NCBI GenBank assembly: GCA_002290555.1
Contig: NEUK01000061.1
Span: 1 to 64,000, forward strand
Direction of reading: 5' to 3'
DNA length: 64,000 bases
Source: Spartobacteria bacterium AMD-G4
GTDB lineage: Bacteria; Verrucomicrobiota; Verrucomicrobiia; Chthoniobacterales; Terrimicrobiaceae
A model generated the notes under the pieces. That model ran no database searches. It was not told where the DNA came from and saw only the letters and a list, made by a program, of their open reading frames with translations. Shown here one piece after another: positions 39,760-50,797 of the stretch. Positions within the stretch are counted from its first letter, which is position 1. Every line of letters begins with the position of its first letter. The translations under genes were made by a program, and so were the position numbers.

Positions 39760-41653
39760 ACGAGCGCCCCGCCCTCGAGAGTTGGCGTCTCTTGCACGGC
39801 GGAGTCTTCAGCGATTAAAACATCGCCCGCCTCGGCTGGTGACTCGATCCCTTCGGCCCGAGGTGCGTCAGGTTCAGGTGTGGGATCAACTTCGTCAGGC
39901 AAAATCTCAGTGAATTGAGATAAGGAATCCGCTGCGTCGGGCAGAACATCGGCAACTCGGGGCAGGACTTCTGGCGTATCGGGCAAAATCTCTGGATCGC
40001 TGGGTTGCCGTTCTGAGGACTCAGCGACGGGCGCGGAAACTTCAGCGACAGGCGCGGAAACCTCAGCGACAGGCGCGGAAACCTCAGCGACGGGAGCGGA
40101 AACTTCAGCGACAGGCGCTCGGGGTGCGGCTTCTGGGCCTGTGGCACAATGGTCGCGGGTCGAGCCGCTTTAGGATTCGGGCTGGGCCGGGAAGGGCGAT
40201 TGCTTGGGGGTTTTTCCTGTCTGTCTCGGGGTAGGCGTGCCGAGGGGGGGTGAGGGATCTCGAGGCCCTTCGAGGCGAAGTCGACCACATGCCCTTGCAG
40301 CAGCAGCCAGTGGAAATCTCGAAGGAGGGCTGGTTCGCGAAGCGCAGGATCCGGTGGTAACGTCGGCAATTCGAGCAGAGCCTTCCATTGTTCCACGCGT
40401 GGCTTGCCTGTGTTTGATTCCAGATAGTCAAGAATGGCTGCGAGGCTCTCGGAGACGGGATTCACTTGGCGGTCGAGCATCTTAGGGCGTGCCACGGAGA
40501 CATAGGTAATGTTTTCGTGTGCCTTGAAGATTTGCAACCCGCCTGCCGCCAGTTTTTGGCTGAGAAAATTGGCGAGCTGAAGCGGGAATCGGATAAGATT
40601 GTCGAGTTCTCGGCGTGTGAATTCGATGACGGCTGGCGCAGAGTCGTTGACCGGTGCCGAGCCAGGAGCTGTGAAGTGATCCCCAGGGGAGACGATCGCT
40701 GCGGCGGCATGGTTTTTCTGAAAGTGTTCCGCGACTTCAGCGAGTGTTTTGAGGGGTTCAGGCTCGGTGCCTTCGGGAGATTCGAGTGGGAAATAAACCT
40801 CCTGCGAACTTTGCGAGTCGCGCCATTTTTGGATGGATCCCTCATCGCGAACCATGCGGATGCGGGCCTTGTAGATGTCGAAGGCGACATTGCCGAAGCG
40901 CTCGGCGTGCAATTTTTGGACTTTGAGTTGGTAGTCGTGGAGGTTTGGAGGCCCGAGCAGAACCCCGCTCATCCCGCACTGGGCAATAATCGGGGAGGCC
41001 GCTTTAGGCGGTTCCACAGCCATACTCTCGCAGCGGTAGAACTTATCCAGCTGGGTGGAGAGGATGTGTGTGGCCGCATCGCTTTCGTTGAGCCAGAGCG
41101 TGCCATCCAGGGCAACCTGAAAAAGAGCCGGGCCAGACTTGCGTTGAAATTCCACACGGTAGCGTGCCGACTTTTCAAGAACCAAGCGGGCCAACTCAAA
41201 AAGCGAATAGGTTTTGGCAGTAGATTTGATCTGCTTGAGAAGGCCGTCGATACCGCGCGGTTCCGGCACAAACTTGATCTCCCAGCCCTCGAGGAGAGGC
41301 ATGCGGGGTGCGGATTCCTGCTGGCGGCGGTGGCCGTCATCCCGCGAATCCCTGCGTGGCGCAGGGCCTTTGCCTGGGGGACGCTTGTCACCTGATGGGC
41401 GGCGCGTTTTGTCCGCTTCCGGCCCGGGCCTGCGAGTCAGGCGATCAGACTTTGGCGGCTTTCGATTCCAGCGGGAATCAGCATCATCACGATCGTAGCC
41501 TGATCTTCCCCGTGAGTCGTTATCGTCCCTCGAGGATATCTGTGCGATTTTACTGGAAGGAGTGGATTCCTTGACCCATGAAGGCTGGAAGGACTTGAGC
41601 AAGTCGATTTCCAAACCGGACAGGTCGGTGGGATTTTCTGGGTTTGTGTTCAT
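39756..41653 (-). pseudogene. Uncharacterised protein with apparent frameshift near its 3' end
   Basis: Frame 41653..39815 (612 aa) is natural up to about 40140, then becomes 'LSLKFPLPSLRFPRLSLRF...'. The adjacent frame (stop 39756) from there reads '..GPEAAPRAPVAEVSAPVAEVSAPVAEVSAPVAEVSAPVAESSERQPSDPEILPDTPEVLPRVADVLPDAADS...EGGALV*'. Confidence 0.65.
40021..40119. repeat. 21-bp tandem repeat, about 4.7 copies
   Basis: TCAGCGACRGGMGCGGAAACY units starting at 40021, 40042, 40063, 40084, plus partial at 40105; codes APVAEVS heptads on the minus strand. Confidence 0.9.
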
Positions 41654-41734
41654 AAACCGCCTTGGGCGGGAGCAATCTGGATAATGGATGGGGGGGTCAC
41701 AAGATAATTATTCGGCATTTTCACTAAAAAGTAT

Positions 41735-42811
41735 TCAGGCGATACCGGAGTCCTTGAGCCTCTGCTCGATGTCGCTGACCTGAAGCGCGTCCACAAGGGC
41801 TCCGATACCACCTTCCAAAAAACGGTCGAGGGAATAGAGCGAAAGTTTGATGCGATGGTCGGTAACGCGGTTCTCGGCAAAATTGTAAGTGCGAATTTTT
41901 TCCTCGCGTCCCCCACCGCCGATGAGACTGCGCCGGTGGGCGGAGTATTTTTCCTCCTCCTCGCGGCGCTTATCCTCGAGGAGCCTGGAGCGCATAATTT
42001 TAATGGCGGCCTCCTTGTTTTTCTGCTGACTGCGTCCGTCCTGACATCGCACGATCCTTCCAGTCGGGATATGCATGACCTGCACGGCGGAATCCGTCGT
42101 GTTCACTCCTTGACCGCCTGGTCCGCCGGCACGGCATACCTCGATGCGGAGATCCTCGGGTTTGAGTTCGATGTCCACCTCCTCGGCCTCGGGCAGGACG
42201 GCGACCGTGGCGGTGGAGGTGTGGATGCGGCCTTGGGCCTCGGTGGCAGGCACACGCTGGACACGGTGAACGCCACTCTCGTAGCGAAAGCGGCGGAAAA
42301 CAGATGTGCCAGAGATGCGAAAAATAACCTCACGCACTCCGCCCAAATCGGCCGGACTCGATTCCAACTCTTCAACTTTGAGGCCGAGGGAATCGGCATA
42401 GCGGCAATACATGCGGTGCAGGTCAGCCGCAAAGAGCGCTGCCTCGGTGCCACCGGTGCCAGCGCGAATTTCCATGATGGCATCGCGGTCCTCATCAGGC
42501 TCAGGTGGCAGGAGGGCTACTTGGACAGCGCGCTCGAGGAGCGGAACTTCCGGCTCGATGCGTTCCATTTCCTCGCGGGCCATGGCCGCCATTTCTTTAT
42601 CATCGGATGCCGCGAGTTCGCGGTTTTCGGCGATTTCGCGGCGGGCCCTGACAAGTTTATCCCAGGACTCAAGCAGCACCTTCGTGGAGCCATGTTCACG
42701 GAGGACTTCTCTGGCGTGTGGGGCGTTGTCAAAGAGACCGGGCGAGGAAATTTCGCTCTCCAGTTCCTCGAAGCGGCGGCGCTTGCGCTCAATGAGAGGT
42801 TCAAAGTCCAT
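41735..42811 (-). CDS. prfA: Peptide chain release factor 1
   Basis: 'EIRAGTGGTEAALFAADLHRMY', 'RVPATEAQGRIHTSTATVAVLPE', 'CRAGGPGGQGVNTTDSAVQV', 'QDGRSQQKNKEAAIKIMRSRL'. Confidence 0.96.
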   Translation of the reverse strand: MDFEPLIERKRRRFEELESEISSPGLFDNAPHAREVLREHGSTKVLLESWDKLVRARREIAENRELAASDDKEMAAMAREEMERIEPEVPLLERAVQVALLPPEPDEDRDAIMEIRAGTGGTEAALFAADLHRMYCRYADSLGLKVEELESSPADLGGVREVIFRISGTSVFRRFRYESGVHRVQRVPATEAQGRIHTSTATVAVLPEAEEVDIELKPEDLRIEVCRAGGPGGQGVNTTDSAVQVMHIPTGRIVRCQDGRSQQKNKEAAIKIMRSRLLEDKRREEEEKYSAHRRSLIGGGGREEKIRTYNFAENRVTDHRIKLSLYSLDRFLEGGIGALVDALQVSDIEQRLKDSGIA

Positions 42812-42820
42812 GGTTTAAAT

Positions 42821-42859
42821 AAAAACGGTAAACAGGTTGTGCACCCGTTTACCGTTTTT
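42821..42859 (-). terminator. Terminator/attenuator between rpmE and prfA
   Basis: Perfect 13-bp stem AAAAACGGTAAAC / GTTTACCGTTTTT with 13-nt loop. Confidence 0.85.
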
Positions 42860-42877
42860 GAAAAAAAGAAAGTCTCG

Positions 42878-43105
42878 TTAGACTTTTTTTACAGCGCGAG
42901 CGGCGCGAACGGTGCCGTAGCGCTGCTTGAATTTGTCAACGCGGCCGGCCGTATCCACAAATTTCTGCTCCCCGGTAAAGAAGGGGTGGCAGGCAGCGCA
43001 AATGCCGAGCTTGATGTTCTGACGTGTGGAGCGTGTCTTGTAGGTAGTGCCACAAGCACAGACGATGGATGTTTCCTGATAGTCGGGATGAATTTCTGGC
43101 TTCAT
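42878..43105 (-). CDS. rpmE: Ribosomal protein L31
   Basis: 'MKPEIHPDYQETSIVCACGTTYKTRSTRQNIKLGICAACHPFFTGEQKFVDTAGRVDKFKQRY'. Confidence 0.96.
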   Translation of the reverse strand: MKPEIHPDYQETSIVCACGTTYKTRSTRQNIKLGICAACHPFFTGEQKFVDTAGRVDKFKQRYGTVRAARAVKKV

Positions 43106-43167
43106 TTGTTGGATGGTTGCGCATATTAACTACGCTTTATGCCGTGGCAACAGGAATCACCGTCTTA

Positions 43168-45351
43168 ATGAACATTATTTTCCATGTCGCCTTAAGTTTT
43201 TTATTTTTTTTTGGATCGGCCGTCTACTGTCAGAGTCCTACGCCAACACCAGTAGAGGCCTCCGTCGTTGAAAAAGACTCCCATACCATTTTGGAGGAGG
43301 CGCGCCAGGGAGGTCTGGAGGAATTTCAGAAAAAGGAGCCCGCAACACCAGAGGAATATCGTGAATACTTGCAGCTCCTGACACAGCTCACCGAGGCGGA
43401 TACTCTCGCGGATGACTGGAGGAGGGCCGCGCAAACCATGCAAGGCCAGACCACAGAGGTGCGACAGGCTATTGCCGATTTCAAGCCACCGGAGGTCTCG
43501 CCCGAAGAAGGACTGGGATTATTTGACTCGGCGAGGATCGACAGCTGGCTGGCTGGGGATTGGCTCGAGGCCCTACAAAAAATCGGCGCCACCCGCGAGC
43601 AGCAAGCGGGCAACGCCTTTGCATCCTTGAAAAATCAGCAGCAGAAGCTGCAGGCGCTTGAGTCCGCCGGTCCCGCAGAGACACCGCGTGACAAGTGGCT
43701 GTTGAAACTCCAAGAGACCCGTGTGAGGGCCACGCTTGCGGAACACTCCCAGCGTTCGGACAATCAAAGTTGGCAGTCGGATGTGGATTTGCAAGAGGCC
43801 CTCATGCAGCTTGGCAAGCTAAACGCCTCGAGCTTGGAGAGTCGCGTTTCGTTCCCCGAGAGCGTCCTTCAATCCAAGCTCGATGAGATCAGGCGCGAGG
43901 AGGAGGACCTGAGAGGCACGGTCGCAAAAGTTGGCAAGCAACTCAAAAATTTCTCATCGGCCAACTCGACCCGTGGAGACAAGCAGGTTGCCGACCTCCT
44001 TTTGGAAAGCATCGAAAGCCAACTTCAGCTTTTGGAATATCATCGCATCGGACTCCTGGTCACCGGCCAGGTCTGGCACACGCGACACGATCTTTGGAAT
44101 ACTACGAATGCCACATCCATCGATCAGCTCGCCCGCTTGGTCGAGAACAGGTCGCAGGAAGCGCAGACATGGCAGCCTCTCATTCCCGGACTCCGCGCAA
44201 AGCTCCAGGAACGCCGTCGCCTTGCATCCGTTGCATCCGGAGGAAATGATCCCAAACCGCCATCGCGCGCCACTGAAGCCCTTGATAAAGCCTTGATCCA
44301 AGAGGAAGCCTGCCTCTCGCAATGGGAAAATGGATTTTCCCGGCTCATTGAATTAATCAAGCTCACAAGAGCCGACATCGAATCCAAGCGCAAGAGCCTC
44401 GGTGTTGGTGAAAAGATGGATGCCGCCGCGATCACGCTGAGCACGCAGGCCAAGGACTTTTGGAATACCGAGATTTTCACTCTCAACGACTCGGTCTTTG
44501 TCAACGGCCAGATTGTGCAGCGTCCGAGTTCCGTGACTCTCGGAATGCTGCTGATCGCTCTCGCCATACTTCTCGTCGGAGGCACGGCCTCAGCCTCCTT
44601 CAGCCGGTGGCTGCGCTCCAGGCTTCGAGATCGCTTTGCCCTCGATGCCAACACCGGAGCCATTGTTCAAAAATTCACCCACATGATTCTTCTGGGTGTC
44701 ACCTGCTTGATTGCGCTGGCTGCGGTGAAAATCCCGCTCACGATTTTTGCCCTCCTTGGAGGCGGCGCGGCCATAGCGCTGGGATTTGGTGCCCAGCAGC
44801 TCGTGAACAACCTCATCAGCGGACTCATTCTTCTCTTCGAACGCCCGATTCGCATCGGCGACATGATCGATGTGGAGAACTTTTCCGGCACGGTGACTGC
44901 CATCGGGACGCGCTGTTGCCAAATGCGGCGTGCCGATGGGGTCGATATTCTCATTCCCAACAGCGTTCTGCTACAAAGCACTGTGGTGAACTGGACCCTT
45001 TCGGACAACCATGCGCGTCAGGAATTTTTCATCGGGATCGCACATGGATCACCAGTCAAAAAGGCAATTCGCATCGTGCACGACATCGTGGCCGCGCATC
45101 CGAATATCCAGAAAGGCCATGAGGTGGATGTATTTTTTCATGATTTTGCCAAGGATTCCTTGGTCCTTCGGGTTTTTTACTGGATCGACAAAACGCTCCC
45201 GCACACAACAAACGGGGTGCCGAGCGAGTTGCGGATTGCGATCTATGAAGCCTTCCTGAGCGAGGGAATTGCTTTGGCTTTCTCCCAGCGGGATGTCCAT
45301 TTGGATTCCGCCATGCCTCTTGCCAACCAAATCATACCTCCACCCAAGTAA
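43168..45351 (+). CDS. MscS/MscK-like mechanosensitive channel
   Basis: Long periplasmic N-terminal region, then 'ALGFGAQQLVNNLISGLILLFERPIRIGDMIDVENFSGTVTAIGTRCCQMRRADGVDILIPNSVLL'. Confidence 0.92.
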   Translation: MNIIFHVALSFLFFFGSAVYCQSPTPTPVEASVVEKDSHTILEEARQGGLEEFQKKEPATPEEYREYLQLLTQLTEADTLADDWRRAAQTMQGQTTEVRQAIADFKPPEVSPEEGLGLFDSARIDSWLAGDWLEALQKIGATREQQAGNAFASLKNQQQKLQALESAGPAETPRDKWLLKLQETRVRATLAEHSQRSDNQSWQSDVDLQEALMQLGKLNASSLESRVSFPESVLQSKLDEIRREEEDLRGTVAKVGKQLKNFSSANSTRGDKQVADLLLESIESQLQLLEYHRIGLLVTGQVWHTRHDLWNTTNATSIDQLARLVENRSQEAQTWQPLIPGLRAKLQERRRLASVASGGNDPKPPSRATEALDKALIQEEACLSQWENGFSRLIELIKLTRADIESKRKSLGVGEKMDAAAITLSTQAKDFWNTEIFTLNDSVFVNGQIVQRPSSVTLGMLLIALAILLVGGTASASFSRWLRSRLRDRFALDANTGAIVQKFTHMILLGVTCLIALAAVKIPLTIFALLGGGAAIALGFGAQQLVNNLISGLILLFERPIRIGDMIDVENFSGTVTAIGTRCCQMRRADGVDILIPNSVLLQSTVVNWTLSDNHARQEFFIGIAHGSPVKKAIRIVHDIVAAHPNIQKGHEVDVFFHDFAKDSLVLRVFYWIDKTLPHTTNGVPSELRIAIYEAFLSEGIALAFSQRDVHLDSAMPLANQIIPPPK

Positions 45352-45421
45352 TTGATGCCATTTTCGAACAAGAAGGAATGCTTTGCAGCAGGCGGGCGGT
45401 TGCCCGTATAGATAGTTTGTA

Positions 45422-46432
45422 ATGTCCAAAAAGATCGCGCCGGTTACCCAGTCCGATTTCATCAAAGCCTACCGCGTCATGCTGACCTCGCGGGTGTTGG
45501 AGGAGAAGCTCGCAGGGCTCTACCGCGCCGGCATGATCAAGGGAGGCGTATTCCTCGGCCGAGGCCAGGAGGCCTTGAGCGTCTCCGTGGGCATTCAACT
45601 CCGTCGCGGAGATATTTTTGCCCCCCTCATACGCGATCAAGGTGGGCGCCTGGCCTTCGGTGACACGGTTCTCGACACCCTGCGCACCTATCTCGGTTCC
45701 CAACTCGGCTCGATGCGCGGTCGGGACGGAAACATCCACCGCGGCCGTCCCAGGGATGGATACTACGCCATGATTAGCCATCTCGGGGCCATGATCCCCA
45801 CCGTGGCTGGCGCTCTTCTGGCCCGCCGCCTGAAAGGCGAGCAGGGCGCAGTGGGGGCAACCTGCATCGGCGATGGGGGCACATCCACCGGTGCGTTCCA
45901 CGAAGGTCTCAATGCGGCCGCGGTGGACAGACTACCGCTCGTTGTGGTTGTCGCGAATAACCGATACGCTTACTCCACGCCAAATTCCCGCCAATACGCC
46001 TGCACCGACCTTCTCGACAAAGCCGCAGGCTACGGAGTCGGAGCACACAAGGCCGACGGCACAAGTTTGCTCGATTGTCTCCAGACCCTGCGCCATGCGA
46101 TTCACGCGGCACGCGAGGGAGGCGGGCCACAGCTTGTCGTTGCGGATTTGCTCCGCCTCGTCGGCCACGGAGAGCACGACGACTTTGCCTACCTTGATCC
46201 CGAATTGAAGAAATCGGCCTTTGGTTCCGACTGTGTTCTGCTCGCTGAAAAGCACATCATCGATGAGGGCTGGCACACGGCTGATGAAGTTGCCTCCTGG
46301 AGGCGCGAGACCGAGGCCGAGGTTAATGCCACAGCCGACCGTGTTCGTCGCGAACCCTCGCCGGATCCGAGTGAAGACGACTGGGCCGCCCTCTCCAGGC
46401 CAGAATACCGGGAACAATACTCCGCCTCATGA
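45422..46432 (+). CDS. Pyruvate dehydrogenase-type E1 alpha
   Basis: 'YRAGMIKGGVFLGRGQEALSVSVGIQL', 'GDGGTSTGAFHEGLNAAAVDRLPLVVVVANNRYAYSTP'. Confidence 0.92.
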   Translation: MSKKIAPVTQSDFIKAYRVMLTSRVLEEKLAGLYRAGMIKGGVFLGRGQEALSVSVGIQLRRGDIFAPLIRDQGGRLAFGDTVLDTLRTYLGSQLGSMRGRDGNIHRGRPRDGYYAMISHLGAMIPTVAGALLARRLKGEQGAVGATCIGDGGTSTGAFHEGLNAAAVDRLPLVVVVANNRYAYSTPNSRQYACTDLLDKAAGYGVGAHKADGTSLLDCLQTLRHAIHAAREGGGPQLVVADLLRLVGHGEHDDFAYLDPELKKSAFGSDCVLLAEKHIIDEGWHTADEVASWRRETEAEVNATADRVRREPSPDPSEDDWAALSRPEYREQYSAS

Positions 46433-47391
46433 TCACTTATCTCGAAGCCATACGCCTCGCCCAACAGAAGGCCCTCGCGACCGACCCGCGCGTTTTTCTC
46501 TACGGGCAAGACATCGGCAGTTTCGGCGGAGCCTTCAAAGCGACAAAAAACCTTGCCGCTGAATTCCCCGGCCGCGTGCTGGACTCCCCCTTAAGCGAGG
46601 ACGCCATCGTGGGAATGGCGATTGGTGCCGCCATCGAAGGTGCTCGGCCAATTGTGGAAATGCAGTTCGCCGACTTCTCGACCTGTGGTCTCAACCAGAT
46701 CGTGAATCACGCCGCCACGCTTTTCTACCGCACCAGCGTCCCCTGCCCGATCGTTGTGCGCCTCCCCTCCGGCGGCACCTCCGGCGGGGGTCCGTTTCAT
46801 AGTCAAAACCTTGAGGCCATCTATGCCCACTGGCCGGGTCTGGTTGTGGTCACGCCCGCAACCGTGGAGGACGCCTATACCATGCTCCTTGAGGCCGTGA
46901 ATATCGACGACCCGGTCATTTTCTGTGAGCACAAATTTCTTTATTACCATCTCAAGGCCGACGCTCTTCCCGAGAACGCCCTCCCGATCGGTAAAGCCCG
47001 CATCGCCCGCGCCGGCCGCGATGCCACCATCGTGACCCATGGAGCCATGCTCCACGAATCCCTCGCCGCCGCGCAGGAACTCGTCGAAGACGGGTATGAA
47101 ATCGAAGTCGTCGATCTCCGCAGCGTGAAGCCTTTGGATACAGACACCATTCTGGCATCCGTTGCCCGCACCGGCCGCCTCCTCTGTGTCAGCGAGGAAT
47201 GGCCCTGGGGCGGTGTCACCGCCGAAGTGATCGCTCGAGTCTCCACCGAAGGCTTCGGCCTGCTTGATGCCGCACCCATGCGGGTCAACGCCAAAGACAC
47301 GCCGGTTCCCTATCACCCCGACCTTTGGGCGGCCCACCGCCCCACAGCATCCACCATTGCCGCCGCTGCCCGGCGTCTCCTTCACATCTGA
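46429..47391 (+). CDS. Pyruvate dehydrogenase-type E1 beta
   Basis: 'VFLYGQDIGSFGGAFKATKNLAAEFPGRVLDSPLSEDAIVGMAIGAAIEGARPIVEMQFADF'; 4-nt overlap with E1 alpha. Confidence 0.93.
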   Translation: MITYLEAIRLAQQKALATDPRVFLYGQDIGSFGGAFKATKNLAAEFPGRVLDSPLSEDAIVGMAIGAAIEGARPIVEMQFADFSTCGLNQIVNHAATLFYRTSVPCPIVVRLPSGGTSGGGPFHSQNLEAIYAHWPGLVVVTPATVEDAYTMLLEAVNIDDPVIFCEHKFLYYHLKADALPENALPIGKARIARAGRDATIVTHGAMLHESLAAAQELVEDGYEIEVVDLRSVKPLDTDTILASVARTGRLLCVSEEWPWGGVTAEVIARVSTEGFGLLDAAPMRVNAKDTPVPYHPDLWAAHRPTASTIAAAARRLLHI

Positions 47392-47397
47392 CCCACC

Positions 47398-48588
47398 ATG
47401 GCCATCGTTCCCATTAAAATGCCCCAACTCGGGGAATCCATCGCCGAGGCGACCATCGTTCGCATCCTTTTCAAAGAGGGTGACACCATCGAGGCCGATG
47501 CCGACCTTATCGAGGTTGAGACGAACAAGGCTATGATGGCTGTCACCGCGCCCTGCTCGGGACTCATCACTGAAATGCATGCTGAAAACGGCATAAGTTA
47601 CCCGGTGGGAGCGATTCTTGGTCAGATCGAAGTCAGCGCCGAGGAGGCACAGCGACTTGGTCTGGATGAACCTGAAAAAATCTCCCGCAAGCCTGCAAAA
47701 AATCGCTCCGATACTCCGCCCGCCCCGCAAAAAGTGGAACCTACCATCCCCGGTGGACTTCCCGTTCCAGCCCATGCCGGAGGAGTCACCTATCTTTCGC
47801 CCCGCATGAAGGCCCGCATGTCGGAGCTCGGCCTCCGCGCGGCTGATCTCGCGGGCATCGCTGGCAGCGGTGCTGGTGGCCGTGTCACCATCGAAGACCT
47901 CGAACGCTTCATGGGAAGCATCGAAAACAACAAAATCACGCCCGCATCGCCGATGCGGAAGGCCGTCGCCGACGCGATGATCCGCAGCTGGTCACGCCCG
48001 CTCGCCACCGTGGGAATCCCCATCCAACTCGACAAACTTCTTGCCCATCGCAAGTCACATCCTTCCAAGCCGGGTCCCGCGCTCTACGCGCTTCGCGCCT
48101 TGGCCGTGGCCCTCGGTGAGAACAGCGCCCCGGCCGGACGCCTTGTCGGCGAAAGCATCGTGCACCCGCCCTCGGTGGATATCGGTTTTGCCGTGGAGGC
48201 CGAAGACGGCGTTCTCGTTCCTGTGATTCGCAATGCCGACCAATTCCCGCTCGATGATCTCGTCTCGCGCTACAACCGACTCGTGGAACTCGCACGCCAA
48301 CGCCGCTTGCCTGCCGCCGACACCGGTGGATCCATTGCCACGATCACCAACTACGGCACCTTCGGCCTCACGCTTGCCACGCCGATTCCGCTGCCCGAAC
48401 AAACCATCCTACTTGGCATGGGCGCGGGTCAGACCGTTCCAAACTGGAATCCACAACTTGAGGAATTTGTTCCTGTCGTGGAGGCCATGTTCACGCTGAG
48501 CTTCGACCATCGCGTGCTGGATGGCGGAGCCGCTGGCAGACTGCTCAAGCGCATCGCCGAGTTGTTGAACGCTCCGGAAACCCTTTAA
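47398..48588 (+). CDS. 2-oxoacid dehydrogenase E2 acyltransferase
   Basis: Lipoyl domain 'IPIKMPQLGESIAEATI...VETNKAMMAVTAPCSG', E3-binding region, catalytic 'SFDHRVLDGGAAGRLLKRI'. Confidence 0.93.
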   Translation: MAIVPIKMPQLGESIAEATIVRILFKEGDTIEADADLIEVETNKAMMAVTAPCSGLITEMHAENGISYPVGAILGQIEVSAEEAQRLGLDEPEKISRKPAKNRSDTPPAPQKVEPTIPGGLPVPAHAGGVTYLSPRMKARMSELGLRAADLAGIAGSGAGGRVTIEDLERFMGSIENNKITPASPMRKAVADAMIRSWSRPLATVGIPIQLDKLLAHRKSHPSKPGPALYALRALAVALGENSAPAGRLVGESIVHPPSVDIGFAVEAEDGVLVPVIRNADQFPLDDLVSRYNRLVELARQRRLPAADTGGSIATITNYGTFGLTLATPIPLPEQTILLGMGAGQTVPNWNPQLEEFVPVVEAMFTLSFDHRVLDGGAAGRLLKRIAELLNAPETL

Positions 48589-49865
48589 GTCGTCAACGCC
48601 CAAACCGTCTCGCCGCCCACAATGGTGCGGACCGCGCGGCCGCGCCAGGTGTGGCCGTGGAAGGGTGTGTTTTTGGAAAGTGAGGCCGATTGGGTTTTAT
48701 CAAAAGTCCAGTCCATCGCGGGGTTGATGAGCACGATGTCGGCTGGGGCGCCGAGTGAGAGCGTGCCGCGATCCAGCTTGAGCAACGATGCGGGCTCCGA
48801 GGTCAGGAGCGCGATGAGGCGGGGGAGGCCGATGGCCCCGCGTTTGTGGACAAGGATGTCGTGGAAAATGGCAAACTCGGTTTCGAGCCCCGTGATGCCA
48901 AAGGGAGCATGATCGATTTCGACTTCTTTTTCGTAAGCTGCATGGGGCGCATGGTCGCTGCAGAGGATCGTGAGTGTGCCGTCGGCGATGCCTTCGATGA
49001 TGACATCGATGTCCTCCTGCGTGCGCAGGGGCGGGTTCATTTTGAAATTGCTATCGAAGGCGGCGAGCGTGGCATCCGTAAGCGCGATGTGGTGTGCGCA
49101 GACTTCGCCGGAAATTTTTACGCCACGGGCGCGGGCCTCGCGGATGAGACGCACGCTTCCGCTGGAGCTGATGTGTTGGCAGTGGATCGGCGAGTCGCAG
49201 AGTTCCGCGAGCATGATGTTGCGAGAGACGATCATCTCCTCACCAGTGCGCGGCCAGCCGGGAAGGCCAAGCCGGAGGCTCCACTCGCCCTCGTGCATGA
49301 TACCGTCGCCGACGATCGAGTAGTCCTGGCAGTGGTCCATGACGGTGAGACCGAACATGCGGGCGTATTCCACTGCGCGGCGCATGATTTCGTTGTTCTG
49401 AATGCAGTGGCCATCGTCGGTGAGTGCGACCACTCCGGCATTAAAAAGCGAAGCGATAGGAGCAAGTTCCTCGCCTTTCAGCCCCTTGGTGATCGCTCCG
49501 GTGCAGAGAACATTCACACAGGCTTCGCGCGATGCCTTTTCCTTGATCCAAGTGATCGTTGCGGCGCTGTCGGCCGAAGGATTGGTATTCGGCATGGCGA
49601 CGACGGTAGTAAATCCTCCTGCCGCTGCGGCGCGTGTGCCGCTGGCCATTGTCTCTTTGTGCGATTGGCCTGGCTCGCGCAGGTGGACATGGATGTCGAT
49701 CAGACCCGGCGCTACGACGAGGCCGACGGCGTCAATGGTCTCGGTCTCCTTGCCCGACATCGGTTGGGTGATCTTGCCATCGGCGATCCAGAGGTCGGCG
49801 GTTTCGTCACGGTTGTTGGCCGGGTCGATGATGCGGCCATTGGCAATACGGGTGATTTTTTTCAT
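48585..49865 (-). CDS. pyrC: Dihydroorotase
   Basis: '[46 protein letters not shown]', '[16 protein letters not shown]'. Confidence 0.95.
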   Translation of the reverse strand: MKKITRIANGRIIDPANNRDETADLWIADGKITQPMSGKETETIDAVGLVVAPGLIDIHVHLREPGQSHKETMASGTRAAAAGGFTTVVAMPNTNPSADSAATITWIKEKASREACVNVLCTGAITKGLKGEELAPIASLFNAGVVALTDDGHCIQNNEIMRRAVEYARMFGLTVMDHCQDYSIVGDGIMHEGEWSLRLGLPGWPRTGEEMIVSRNIMLAELCDSPIHCQHISSSGSVRLIREARARGVKISGEVCAHHIALTDATLAAFDSNFKMNPPLRTQEDIDVIIEGIADGTLTILCSDHAPHAAYEKEVEIDHAPFGITGLETEFAIFHDILVHKRGAIGLPRLIALLTSEPASLLKLDRGTLSLGAPADIVLINPAMDWTFDKTQSASLSKNTPFHGHTWRGRAVRTIVGGETVWALTT

Positions 49866-50797
49866 GTGGGCACGCCGGCTCCTCCGGCGCAGGAGTAGAG
49901 GACGGCCATGCGAACGGCAATGCCGTTGGTAACCTGCTCGAGGATCACGCTCTGGTGGCCATCGGCCACATCGCTGTCGATTTCCACACCACGGTTGATC
50001 GGGCCGGGGTGCATAATGAGGCAGGACGGCTTGAGCTTTGCAGCGCGGGCTTTGGTGAGGCCGAAGAGGGACACATATTCGCCAAGGCCGGGGAAGTATT
50101 CCTTGCGCTGGCGCTCGTGCTGGATGCGAAGGAGGTTAATGACATCGATGTCCTGCAAAATGTCATCGAGGCGATGGGTCACACGGACGCCGAGTTTTTC
50201 GAAGCTTTTAGGAACGAGGGTTGATGGGCCGACGAGTGTCACTTTGGCGCCAAGCTTGAGAAGTCCGAAAATATTCGAGCGGGCGACGCGGCTGAACAGG
50301 ATGTCGCCGACTATGGCGACATGGAGTCCCTCGATGCGGCCGAATTTTTCCCGGATGGTGAATATGTCGAGAAGGCCCTGTGTGGGGTGTTCGTGGGCGC
50401 CGTCGCCGGCATTGATGATGCTCGAGCCGAGGCGCTCGGCGAGAAACTGGGATGATCCGGGCGAGCTGTGGCGGAGGACGATGATGTCCGCTTGAAGGGC
50501 TTGGAGATTCAAGGCGGTGTCCTTGAGTGTTTCGCCTTTTTGAAGGCTGGATGCTGTGGCCGAGATGTTCACGACATCCGCGCTCAGGCGCATGGCCGCT
50601 ACCTCGAACGAGGTGCGTGTGCGTGTGCTTGGCTCGACAAAGAAATTCACGAGTGTCTTGCCACGCAAGGCGGGCACTTTTTTCAGACTGCGTTCGCCAA
50701 CGCCTTTGAACGCGCGGGCGGTATCGAGAAGGAAGGCGATCTCGGCGGCGGTGAGCTCGTCGAGGCCTGTGAGGTCTTTGCGGGTCCAGATGCTCAT
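49862..50797 (-). CDS. pyrB: Aspartate carbamoyltransferase catalytic subunit
   Basis: '[29 protein letters not shown]', '[21 protein letters not shown]', '[13 protein letters not shown]'. Confidence 0.96.
   Translation of the reverse strand: MSIWTRKDLTGLDELTAAEIAFLLDTARAFKGVGERSLKKVPALRGKTLVNFFVEPSTRTRTSFEVAAMRLSADVVNISATASSLQKGETLKDTALNLQALQADIIVLRHSSPGSSQFLAERLGSSIINAGDGAHEHPTQGLLDIFTIREKFGRIEGLHVAIVGDILFSRVARSNIFGLLKLGAKVTLVGPSTLVPKSFEKLGVRVTHRLDDILQDIDVINLLRIQHERQRKEYFPGLGEYVSLFGLTKARAAKLKPSCLIMHPGPINRGVEIDSDVADGHQSVILEQVTNGIAVRMAVLYSCAGGAGVPT

Noticed and set aside
40105-40175. Programmed -1 frameshifting in the 40-kb gene
   Set aside because: No slippery heptamer or obvious downstream structure seen; indel or assembly error preferred.
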